Assembly: GCA_016795485.1 (NCBI GenBank)
Contig: JAEUHM010000012.1
Coordinates: 1-64,000 of the forward strand
DNA from: Verrucomicrobiaceae bacterium
Lineage (GTDB): Bacteria; Verrucomicrobiota; Verrucomicrobiia; Verrucomicrobiales; Verrucomicrobiaceae
DNA: 64,000 bases
Reading direction: 5' to 3'
The notes below the pieces were generated by a model, which did not search any database, was not told the origin of the DNA, and saw nothing but the letters and a program-made list of their open reading frames with translations. This document shows, in pieces, positions 17,422-25,245 of this stretch (within the stretch, counting starts at the first letter, position 1; the number at the start of each line of letters is the position of its first letter). Made by a program: the position numbers and the translations under genes.

Positions 17422-18153
17422 TTACTTCCCCACGATGCTCATCAACTGCTCCAGTTCGGCTTTGACTTCAGTTGGATCGCTCACCGTTTCCGCAATGACT
17501 TGTTCAATGAGCTTTGCATACCGCTTCCTCATGCGGTGGATTTGCAGGCGCAAAGTGGCCTCGGTGATGCCGAGCTTTTTTGCGGCAGAGGCATAAGGAG
17601 TAGCGTTTTCGCCGAGAGGGAGGAACTCTCTCAAGTCATCAAAGGCCTCCGCGTTGTCTGCCTTGGCGTAGTCGTCACGGAGTCTTGACTCTGCGGCAGC
17701 GAGCACTTCATGTGCCCAGGCTTTGTCAAAAATCGCATCGGCATCCTCTCCGCCCAGCGGTTCGGCGATGTAGCGCTCTTCGGCGTTGAGTTCTTCAAAG
17801 GATAGAGTGGCAGCCCTCATTCCTCCTCTTTTGTAAGCGCTATCATGTCGAACTTGCTTGCTGATGATGCGCTTGAGCATAGCGAGCATGAAACTGCGGA
17901 GTTTTCCTTTCTCCTGAGTCACGGCCTGCAGAGACTCGTAGCTGACGAGGTTCTGGAAAAACACTTGAGTGAGGTCTTCGGCATCTTCGGCACGGAATCC
18001 GTGGCGGCGTGCATAGGCGTAGATCGGGTACCAGTAGCTGCGGCAGAGCTGGTCCAGGGCTTGGGCCGACTCTCGCTCGCCGCCGTGCTGCACCCTGCGG
18101 ATGAGGGTCCAGCGCGTCAATGGGAAGTCAGAGTTGTGGGAAGTCTCGGCCAT
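17422..18153 (-). CDS. ECF-type RNA polymerase sigma factor
   Basis: A 243-residue sigma factor starting MAETSHNSDFPLTRWTLIRR, the standard start of this family. Region 2: SYWYPIYAYARRHGFRAEDAED and LTQVFFQNLV; region 4: PYASAAKKLGITEATLRLQIHRMRKR. The same frame is open upstream to 18744 and would add about 200 residues, mostly seven-residue repeats of the form QNHSAPL. The short start is preferred because nothing like the extension is known in the family, but see the findings for evidence that the repeats may be translated. Its promoter must lie in or near the 21-bp repeat array that begins 89 bases upstream. It converges with the kinase at 15355-17421 with no gap. Confidence 0.85.
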   Translation of the reverse strand: MAETSHNSDFPLTRWTLIRRVQHGGERESAQALDQLCRSYWYPIYAYARRHGFRAEDAEDLTQVFFQNLVSYESLQAVTQEKGKLRSFMLAMLKRIISKQVRHDSAYKRGGMRAATLSFEELNAEERYIAEPLGGEDADAIFDKAWAHEVLAAAESRLRDDYAKADNAEAFDDLREFLPLGENATPYASAAKKLGITEATLRLQIHRMRKRYAKLIEQVIAETVSDPTEVKAELEQLMSIVGK

Positions 18154-18241
18154 TTTTGGCGTCTGCCGCTGAACATGGAGCGGTTTCTCCCGGAGACAAG
18201 TTACGCCTCCCAGAAGCCCTGCTAGGCCAAATAGAGGGCGC

Positions 18242-18577
18242 GCAGAATGGTTTTGCAAAGGCGCAGAATGATTCTGTAGCGGTGCAGAATGATTCTGTCG
18301 TGTCGCAGAATGGTTCTGCAAAGGCGCAGAATGATTCTGCAGCGGTGCAAAATGATTCTGTCGTGTCGCAGAATGGTTCTGCAAAAGCGCAGAATGATTC
18401 TGCAGCGGCGCAAAATGATTCTGTCGTGTCGCAGAATGGTTTTGCAAAGGCGCAGAATGATTCTGTCGTGTCGCAGAATGGTTTTGCAAAGGCGCAAAAT
18501 GATTCTGTCGTGTCGCAAAATGGTTCTGCAAAGGCGCAGAACCATTCTGCAGCGGTGCAGAATCATCCTGTACCTGC
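18242..18577. repeat. array of sixteen 21-bp palindromic repeats
   Basis: Sixteen head-to-tail units of exactly 21 bases fill 18242-18577 without spacers. Each holds a 13-base core; the commonest, CAGAATGATTCTG, is a perfect palindrome about a central G. Other units have CAGAATGGTTCTG or CAGAATGGTTTTG; unit 15 has the reverse-complement form CAGAACCATTCTG. The eight bases between cores come in three types (TGCAAAGGC, TGYAGCGGT, TGTCGTGTC endings) that often recur in order, giving a 63-base higher-order repeat. 21 bases is two helical turns, so all dyads face one side of the helix. The array starts 89 bases before the sigma start and lies in the 715-base gap before the giant surface gene. Bases 18641-18868 of that gap show no gene or clear promoter. 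Confidence 0.95.
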
Positions 18578-18580
18578 CGT

Positions 18581-18640
18581 AAATTGGGCCAAAAGGCCCG
18601 AAAAGGCCCGAAATGGCCCAAAAATGCCTCGAAAGGCAGC
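18581..18640. repeat. 10-bp phased A-tract / GGCCC repeat
   Basis: Immediately after the 21-bp array come six consecutive 10-base blocks, each starting with an A-run: AAATTGGGCC, AAAAGGCCCG, AAAAGGCCCG, AAATGGCCCA, AAAATGCCTC, GAAAGGCAGC. A-tracts repeated once per helical turn are a known cause of intrinsic DNA curvature. The alternating GGCCC parts also make overlapping short palindromes. The position, between the sigma gene's repeat array and the start of the giant gene, suggests an architectural role in a shared control region; this is inference. Confidence 0.7.
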
Positions 18641-18868
18641 CAACGGGCTAGCAAGGGGCTGGAAGAGGGTTTGGCTGTTTCCAGGTGAGGAGCCGGGGCG
18701 AGCCGAGCCGCCAGTTGCCGTGAAAATAGGGATTGCTTGTCCAATGCAAGGTGGCGTAAAACATTGGCAGCGGGATCTGATCGCCACCAATCTCCCCAAA
18801 TCCGTCACTTTTTTGGAAACAAACCGGCTTTCACCGGTAATGCAACGTGTGAGCCATCTTCTCTGCCC

Positions 18869-21800
18869 ATGAAAACCTATCTGACGCTCATCCTCATCGC
18901 GCTCACGTCATTCGTGAGCGCCGTGGACACCACACCGCCCACGTTGGACATTACCCACACCTGGATTGAGAGGGCGGGCACGCGGTCCAATTTCAAAATG
19001 CTGCTGGACCCGCAGGATGAGACCGGGTTGGCCATGGATGCGATCGTCTTCCGCAGTGCGCTGAACACCTCCACAATCCCAGCTAGCAACCCCTGGCAGT
19101 GGATGCCTTGGAAGCGCGGCGAGCCCTTTGTCCTGGGTTTTACCTGCACCTCCTGCGTGATCGAGATCCGGGCACGAGATGCGGCCAGGAACCTTTCCCC
19201 TGTGCAGAAGCGCTTTTTCCAGGCCCCGTTCCCATACAGCACCAAGGTCAATCTGGTGCCCACGGTCACGGCCGGAGAGTCCTATTCGGGTTCCGCAGCG
19301 AGTGTGAGGGGGCTGTTTATCGGGCGCTTCGATGGTGTTGGCACAGGCGATGACCTTGTGCAGGTAGATCGTGCCACTGGAAACATCATGGTACGCCGCC
19401 AGATCAACGGACAGCCGACGAAGAGTGATGTGAGTTTCACTTTGCCAGCAAATACGATCGAGGACTCTGCGAGCGCTGACTTTGATACCGATTCGAGGGC
19501 GGATTTGGCGATTGTCGCAGGTGGAGCGCTCACGGTGTATCACAACGACGGTCTGGATGGCAGCGGGGTGGTCCAGTTTGGCGCGCAGACGATCAACACC
19601 GCAGGCACGGGCATCACGATATTCAAAAACATAGCTGTAGGTGACGTGAATGGCGATGGGAAGCTCGACATCATCGTGACCGGAGAGGACGGCAGTGCTA
19701 ATCCGCGTGTGGGGTGGCTGATCGCCAACGCAAGCTGGCAGTATGACTCGTCAAACGGCGTCCCAGCACCACCAGGAACGACTCCGGGCAAGGTGGCAGT
19801 GGGTGATATGAATGGCGATGGCAAGCTGGATGTCGTGGCGGTGGATGCAGCGAACAACCAGATGATCGTGTTCAAGAACAAGGGCACAGTCCTTGCAGGT
19901 GATGGCGAAGTGGACGCGAACTATCAGCCACAGACCATCGCCACGGGTCTTGGAAACGGCAGCATGAACGATCCGACCATCCCGCTCATTTCCGCACCAG
20001 TGAAAGCGCTAACCATAGGAGATGTGACCGGTGACGGAAGGCCGGACATCATAACCGTTTTCAGTGAGATACTATACACCAATCCGCTAGACTCTAATGA
20101 CGGACGCACTCAGCAGCACTGGCGTTTGTATGAAAATCGCGGGACTTCAGGCATCCGTCCTCACACGACTGTCATGCTGGGGCAAAGTCCTGTCTCGCAG
20201 ATGACTTTGGAGGAGTTTCCCTCGGATGTGATGCTCATGGAGATGACGAATGATCGCTTCCCTGAGATGCTGTTCACCAACTACTACGACAACAGCGTCA
20301 AGATCATCCGCTTCACCCCGCTTCTGGATACCGCCAACTTCCTCACCACGCTGGATGATGGCACGGGCGTGCCGGAGTTGGATGAGATCAACTACAAGCC
20401 ACTGCTTCCCCCTGGAGAAAGCGGGCCGAGCCGCCTGGCCAAGGGCAAATACCGGTCCAGTTCGGAGGTGAACAGCATCGCCATTGCTTTTGGTGGCTCA
20501 GACACTTCGCGCTGGGACTTGGTCAGTTACAAACCCAAGAATACGGGACAGCTTGCCATCATTGGCGGTGCCACCACCACGAATGACCCCGATGGCTCCG
20601 AGGGTGCTAACGATCAACTGGAGTACTTCGCTTATCCGACAGCTACGATTGATTACTCCCTGACAGTCATCAACAACACCGCCAATCCGCTGAACAATGC
20701 GGTGTTCGATGCGCTATTGCCGAAGGAAGTGACCATCACTGACAACGGAGGAGGTACCGAAGTGCCATCTGGCACTTCCAAGTTTCTACGCTGGACGGAG
20801 ACCTTACCCGGACTCTCCGTTGTGACGAAGACGTTCAAGGTGACCATCAACAGCACCGCCAAACCCGTGATTGTCATCCGGCCCAAGCTCACCGCCAAGG
20901 CAGGGGCCTTCACGGGTAGTGACTACATGCCCAAGGTCACGGTGGATGAACCGATCAGTTTTGACTTGGTCAGTGTGCAGTCAGACACAGACATCACCGG
21001 GCGGACGGCGCATTTTGGTGAGTACATCACCTACCGCATGAAGGTCACCAACAAAGGCCATCAGACCATCACCGACACCAAGGTCGGTATGAGCAGCACC
21101 CCAGCGGGGAGTAAGATCGACGGTGGTTCCGTTAACGATCCAGAAACCCCTAGCACCTTCAGCCCTGGCGAGTCAAAGATCGAGTTCAACGTGCTCTCGC
21201 TTGCTCCAGGAGCCAACAAGGAAGTCTTCGTCAACGTCGAGGTGCGCGAAAAACCACCAGGAACGGTTATAAACAAAAGCATGTATGCTCTGCGGCCCGC
21301 GGGCCGGAAGCGCACCCTGCCCGCCGTCGAAACGGAGATTCGCCCCTCACTGAAGGTCATCGCTAGTTCCAACAAGCCGAATGGAGCAAGTCCTGGAGAA
21401 GAGATCGAGTACACGCTGGTCGTGGAGAACTGCTCGGTCAATGATGCCACCTCTTGCCGAGTCGTCTCGCTCATCCCACCGGGAACGAATCTCGTCAGCG
21501 CTCGGGCCAATGACGGCTCAGGCAACTTCATAGACTCACCACAGCCCATCGTGGGCCTCACGGAGACATCGTCTCCGGCCTATTTCTATGACACTGGCAA
21601 GCTCACGAGGCTGCTGCAATGGAACTTGGGCACCATTCCTGGCGCACCTTTGCGTTCAGGATTGCGCCCACGGAGGACTCTGATGTTCACCGTTAGAGTT
21701 GGCACGGATACGCCTACCTTTTGGACACCAGGTGGGGTACAGACGCCCATCAATGCCAATCTGGACAACTTCAACGTCGTGTACAGTTCTGGAAAAACCT

Positions 21801-24568
21801 TCTTTGCCTACCCGCGCAGGAGCGACGGCAGCATCATCAATCCCTTCAACCTCCTGCCAAAAGAAGCGGCGGATGGGACGGCAGTGGAGATCAACAACAG
21901 CAATCCGCAGCCCGAGCCGTCTTTGCAGCTCACGAAGACCGTGCGTGGACAACGGAACTACTCCCTGCCGGAAGTGCCGGCTGACGGTGATCCGAATACC
22001 GTCGTCTATCCCGTCCAACCACGGGAACCTGGTGCGGGCGATACACCATTCAACGTGCTCAAAAACGGCAGCATCACCTATTGTTTGCATTACTCCAACT
22101 ACGGCAATGTGGCTGCCACCAACGTGAAGGTGCATGACTACATCCCCAGTGGAATGATTTTCCAAGGTTTCGTAGCGAAAGATCGGAAGCTGGTGGAGAG
22201 CCTGGCTTTCTCCCGCTTTTATGACGGCGACGGCGGCATTCTCCCCCGCGGCACCGAGACCTACACCGATAGCAACGGCAACTTTGCTTTTGATCCTGGC
22301 GAGCCCTTCACCGACATCAATGGTAACGGGCTGCTGGATGAACTCGCTCCCGACATCAGGAAGATCCGCAGCTTTGATCTTCACGCCGGCACAGTGCCTG
22401 CGGGCGAAAGCCATCGCTTCTTCTATCAGGCCCAATGCACGCTCGATGTCGGGGGCACGGCCACCAGTCTGTGGGGCGGGGTAAACGGCGTGACGAACGG
22501 CCTTTTCTACACCTACTACAACGGCTACTACCTCAACTGTGACGAGCTGTATTTTCCCGTTAGCGGCGGGCCAGAGGCTGTTGTGGTGAAGGTGGTGAAG
22601 CCAGCCGTTGGACAGTTCATCCGCCCATACGGCCACGTGGGAGCCGCAGCGGCAATAGCTGACCCACCTCCATCCTTCTCGCCACTTAAAACTCGCCATT
22701 CCCGCAGCATTTCGAAAACGAACCTGTCTGCCACAGCTAGCTTTTGCGCTGCCATGCCGGTGGACATCCAGGGCAACGGAGCGTTCTCAAATCTCGAAGT
22801 CACCATGGACATCCCTGTCGGCTACATCGTGCAGGACGCTGTCGTCAAAGACAAGGCTGGTGCCAATGTGGTTAATTGGAAACCCAATCCCACCCCGGCA
22901 GAGAAGCTCACTCATGTGACCCCGGACAACCCTCCAAACAAGCCCGGTGGGAAAGGTCCCTGCCGCATCACCTTCCCTCTAGGCACCCGCACTTTCTGCT
23001 GGCCCATTGTCAAACTTGGGTTTGACCCAGATGTCCTGGCTGATCCAGCGCCCAATGCATTACAAGACGAGTACGGACACACCAAAGAGCCCCTGATCAT
23101 CAAGTGCAATATGATGGGCACCAATCTCACCAAGACTTCCAGCCAGATCAAGATCGACACCATTTCCAACTCTGAGGCCGACGGCAAAGTATTCGTGGGC
23201 CGTGCCGCCCGGATGTCCGTCACCAAGGAGGATCAGATCACCTATGTCATCTTCTGGGGCAACTTGACAGATAACGCAGAGGTCTCCGGCAGGGTTGAGA
23301 TGAAAGTCCCAGAAGGTTGTGACTATGTATCCTCTACAAAGAGAATCAGTAACTATATCCTGACTCCTCCCCTTGATTTAAACGAGTTCGGCAATTTCAC
23401 GGGCGACTACGACCCGAACACCCGTAAGGTGACTTGGAGCATTCCACTTCTGAATGGCTCCGAAGGAGGAGCCGTGACACTCACTGTTAAAGTAAGGAAG
23501 GACTTCGCTGGCAGCCGCATCGACGATGACAGTTGTCGCCTCACGGTAGGCAATCTGAAGACTTTTATCAAGTCTCCGGGGCCGCTCGCCGTAGCCATCC
23601 GAACTGGCGATGTGGATACTCAGTCCAGCGAAATCACTCAACGCTGGCTCCAAGGCGGTCTCGTCAAGAACAACGACGCCATCGTCTCCACCTTGAAGAC
23701 CAACTTCGCTCTCAACGAGAAATCCCATGGCATCACCATCGGAGGTGCTGACTACCTGCAACTCCAAAACGGCATCATCATCATACCGCTGGGGGGGAAT
23801 CGTGCGATGGTCTTGGACGACAATACCAAGGGCATCGTGTCCAACAGTGAAACCATCGTCCGCGTCCTTGCCCAGACGAGCGGTTTTCGAGTTTTTGCCG
23901 GTCCAGGTGCCCCGAATGGCTTCCAATTGGTGAACCCCCCCGGCTACCCTTCCCAACATGTGCATGTTAATAAGATCCTCCGTGATCTCGATGTCCCAGC
24001 TGACAGCCTCATCCGCAAGGGACTCGCTGATGTGATTTGTTGCCGTGGTCTCAATCTCATCCAACCTGGCAGTGCGGATTTCACTGATTTCCCGATCCTA
24101 AGTTCTAACCCAAAGTTCGTTATACCCGGTCCAGACCCCGCCCTTCCTGCATGGTTCACTGCACCCGTTGCCAACATGGGAGGCTTACTGATCAACCCAA
24201 ATGCCCCACGCGTTGTGAAGGGCAATCGTGCGGGAAGTGCCATGCTAGCTGGGCCTACACCTGGAACTCCGGGCGCGGTACTCGCTGGTGGGGCGGCCGG
24301 CTTGATCGGCCAAGACGGTGCCGCCCTTATTGGTCAGGATGGTGCCGCTGTGGTGTCCTCTGACGGCGCTGGAGTTGTGTCCTCTGATGGAGCAGGCTTG
24401 ATCGGCCAAGACGGTGCCGCCCTTATTGGTCAGGACGGTGCTGCCATCGTAGCTGGCGGTGGAGGAAATATTGTCGCCGGTGGAGGGGGCAATATCGTGG
24501 CTGGCGGCGGCGGCAATATCGTAGCCGGTGGTGGGGGCAATATCGTAGCTGCCGGCGGTGGAAACTGA
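18869..24568 (+). CDS. giant secreted surface protein with FG-GAP and DUF11 repeats
   Basis: A 1899-residue protein starting MKTYLTLILIALTSFVSAVD, a clear signal peptide; the longer frame upstream is rejected. Residues of about 130-420 hold FG-GAP/VCBS repeats with calcium-binding loops (VGDVNGDGKLDIIVTG, VGDMNGDGKLDVVAVD, IGDVTGDGRPDIITV). From about 590 to 1200 come DUF11-type beta-sandwich repeats (DYSLTVINNTANPLNNAVFD, YRMKVTNKGHQTITDTKVG, EYTLVVENCSVNDATSCRVV). A further beta-rich stretch leads to a low-complexity tail (about 1800-1899) of IGQDGAAL and GGGGNIVA repeats. Such proteins are exported adhesin- or sheath-like surface proteins. It is divergent from the second ECF sigma gene, with the phased repeat region between them, and is a good candidate for control by that sigma factor (inference). 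Confidence 0.82.
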   Translation: MKTYLTLILIALTSFVSAVDTTPPTLDITHTWIERAGTRSNFKMLLDPQDETGLAMDAIVFRSALNTSTIPASNPWQWMPWKRGEPFVLGFTCTSCVIEIRARDAARNLSPVQKRFFQAPFPYSTKVNLVPTVTAGESYSGSAASVRGLFIGRFDGVGTGDDLVQVDRATGNIMVRRQINGQPTKSDVSFTLPANTIEDSASADFDTDSRADLAIVAGGALTVYHNDGLDGSGVVQFGAQTINTAGTGITIFKNIAVGDVNGDGKLDIIVTGEDGSANPRVGWLIANASWQYDSSNGVPAPPGTTPGKVAVGDMNGDGKLDVVAVDAANNQMIVFKNKGTVLAGDGEVDANYQPQTIATGLGNGSMNDPTIPLISAPVKALTIGDVTGDGRPDIITVFSEILYTNPLDSNDGRTQQHWRLYENRGTSGIRPHTTVMLGQSPVSQMTLEEFPSDVMLMEMTNDRFPEMLFTNYYDNSVKIIRFTPLLDTANFLTTLDDGTGVPELDEINYKPLLPPGESGPSRLAKGKYRSSSEVNSIAIAFGGSDTSRWDLVSYKPKNTGQLAIIGGATTTNDPDGSEGANDQLEYFAYPTATIDYSLTVINNTANPLNNAVFDALLPKEVTITDNGGGTEVPSGTSKFLRWTETLPGLSVVTKTFKVTINSTAKPVIVIRPKLTAKAGAFTGSDYMPKVTVDEPISFDLVSVQSDTDITGRTAHFGEYITYRMKVTNKGHQTITDTKVGMSSTPAGSKIDGGSVNDPETPSTFSPGESKIEFNVLSLAPGANKEVFVNVEVREKPPGTVINKSMYALRPAGRKRTLPAVETEIRPSLKVIASSNKPNGASPGEEIEYTLVVENCSVNDATSCRVVSLIPPGTNLVSARANDGSGNFIDSPQPIVGLTETSSPAYFYDTGKLTRLLQWNLGTIPGAPLRSGLRPRRTLMFTVRVGTDTPTFWTPGGVQTPINANLDNFNVVYSSGKTFFAYPRRSDGSIINPFNLLPKEAADGTAVEINNSNPQPEPSLQLTKTVRGQRNYSLPEVPADGDPNTVVYPVQPREPGAGDTPFNVLKNGSITYCLHYSNYGNVAATNVKVHDYIPSGMIFQGFVAKDRKLVESLAFSRFYDGDGGILPRGTETYTDSNGNFAFDPGEPFTDINGNGLLDELAPDIRKIRSFDLHAGTVPAGESHRFFYQAQCTLDVGGTATSLWGGVNGVTNGLFYTYYNGYYLNCDELYFPVSGGPEAVVVKVVKPAVGQFIRPYGHVGAAAAIADPPPSFSPLKTRHSRSISKTNLSATASFCAAMPVDIQGNGAFSNLEVTMDIPVGYIVQDAVVKDKAGANVVNWKPNPTPAEKLTHVTPDNPPNKPGGKGPCRITFPLGTRTFCWPIVKLGFDPDVLADPAPNALQDEYGHTKEPLIIKCNMMGTNLTKTSSQIKIDTISNSEADGKVFVGRAARMSVTKEDQITYVIFWGNLTDNAEVSGRVEMKVPEGCDYVSSTKRISNYILTPPLDLNEFGNFTGDYDPNTRKVTWSIPLLNGSEGGAVTLTVKVRKDFAGSRIDDDSCRLTVGNLKTFIKSPGPLAVAIRTGDVDTQSSEITQRWLQGGLVKNNDAIVSTLKTNFALNEKSHGITIGGADYLQLQNGIIIIPLGGNRAMVLDDNTKGIVSNSETIVRVLAQTSGFRVFAGPGAPNGFQLVNPPGYPSQHVHVNKILRDLDVPADSLIRKGLADVICCRGLNLIQPGSADFTDFPILSSNPKFVIPGPDPALPAWFTAPVANMGGLLINPNAPRVVKGNRAGSAMLAGPTPGTPGAVLAGGAAGLIGQDGAALIGQDGAAVVSSDGAGVVSSDGAGLIGQDGAALIGQDGAAIVAGGGGNIVAGGGGNIVAGGGGNIVAGGGGNIVAAGGGN
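24299..24565 (+). repeat. coding repeats in the tail of the giant surface protein
   Basis: A 41-base sequence at 24299-24339 is repeated identically at 24395-24435, 96 bases (32 codons) on; it encodes GLIGQDGAALIGQ. Around it run VVSSDGAG repeats, and 24450-24565 encode five near-copies of GGGGNIVA. Codons differ between the Gly repeats (GGT, GGA, GGC, GGG), which argues for selection on the protein sequence and against very recent duplication there, whereas the 41-base pair looks recent. Confidence 0.85.
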
Positions 24569-24574
24569 GTTCCG

Positions 24575-25195
24575 CTAGTCCTTCAGCACTCGTTCGATTT
24601 CCTTTTCCCAACGCGCATAATCCGCCCCCCAGTCTCGGCCTATCACGTTCGTCAGTATTTCCCGTGCGTCCTGGGAACTGGGGTGCTCGGGGTGTTGCAT
24701 CAGTTTGAGGAAAATGGGGAACTTCACGGCGTCTGGTCGGATTTTGATGTCTTCAAACAGCATCTCTTTGGCCTCCAAGCTGGTCCTTGAGTCCAAAAGA
24801 ATGCGCTCCAGCCCGCTGATGCTGGGATCACGCACCATGTTGACGAGATGCCTCATCGCTGCTGCGTGATCCTTCTCTGGAAGCAGTAAAAAGTTCTGCA
24901 TAATGCGTAGTCCCGCCGCATCCGTGCTTTCAGGTTGGGAGAGCCACTCCTCCAGCATCTCGCCGCCGGATTTCTCGCCTGACTTTGGTTCTGGCATGCG
25001 CTCGGGCAGGCGTGATGTCGCAGAAAGTTCAGGTGCGGGAGCGGGCGGATTGGTCTGAGGATCTATTGACTCAGATTGCCGGTTCTTTGGAGGCAGTGGT
25101 GTTTCGACAGCAACGGGCGTGGCAAGCTGAAAGCCCAGCCAGATGGCTACGAGCAGGCATACCAAAACAGTCCAGACGATCCTGTTTCCCTTCAT
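24575..25195 (-). CDS. small exported or membrane-anchored protein, unknown function
   Basis: A 206-residue protein with an N-terminal hydrophobic segment (MKGNRIVWTVLVCLLVAIWL) that could be a membrane anchor or signal peptide. A Pro/Ser-rich linker (about 30-75) precedes a helical domain with HAAAMRHLVNMVRDPSISG and KFPIFLKLMQHPEHPSSQDA, which resembles HEAT-like helical pairs but too few to be sure. No catalytic motif is seen. It converges with the giant surface gene, ending six bases after it, and lies 50 bases from the downstream end of the next gene upstream of it, so it may be expressed alone. Function cannot be assigned. Confidence 0.6.
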   Translation of the reverse strand: MKGNRIVWTVLVCLLVAIWLGFQLATPVAVETPLPPKNRQSESIDPQTNPPAPAPELSATSRLPERMPEPKSGEKSGGEMLEEWLSQPESTDAAGLRIMQNFLLLPEKDHAAAMRHLVNMVRDPSISGLERILLDSRTSLEAKEMLFEDIKIRPDAVKFPIFLKLMQHPEHPSSQDAREILTNVIGRDWGADYARWEKEIERVLKD

Positions 25196-25245
25196 GCGAG
25201 CTAGCTTGCCGCTTCTTCTAGCCTGTGGCGAGACTTAATCCGCAT

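Noticed and set aside
18242-18577. CRISPR array
   Set aside because: The units are contiguous 21-mers with three recurring spacer types and no unique spacers; no cas gene is near.
18120-18872. 250-residue plus-strand frame through the repeats (QNDSVVS repeats)
   Set aside because: It exists because 21 is a multiple of three; it has no family match and overlaps both the sigma gene start and the giant gene start.
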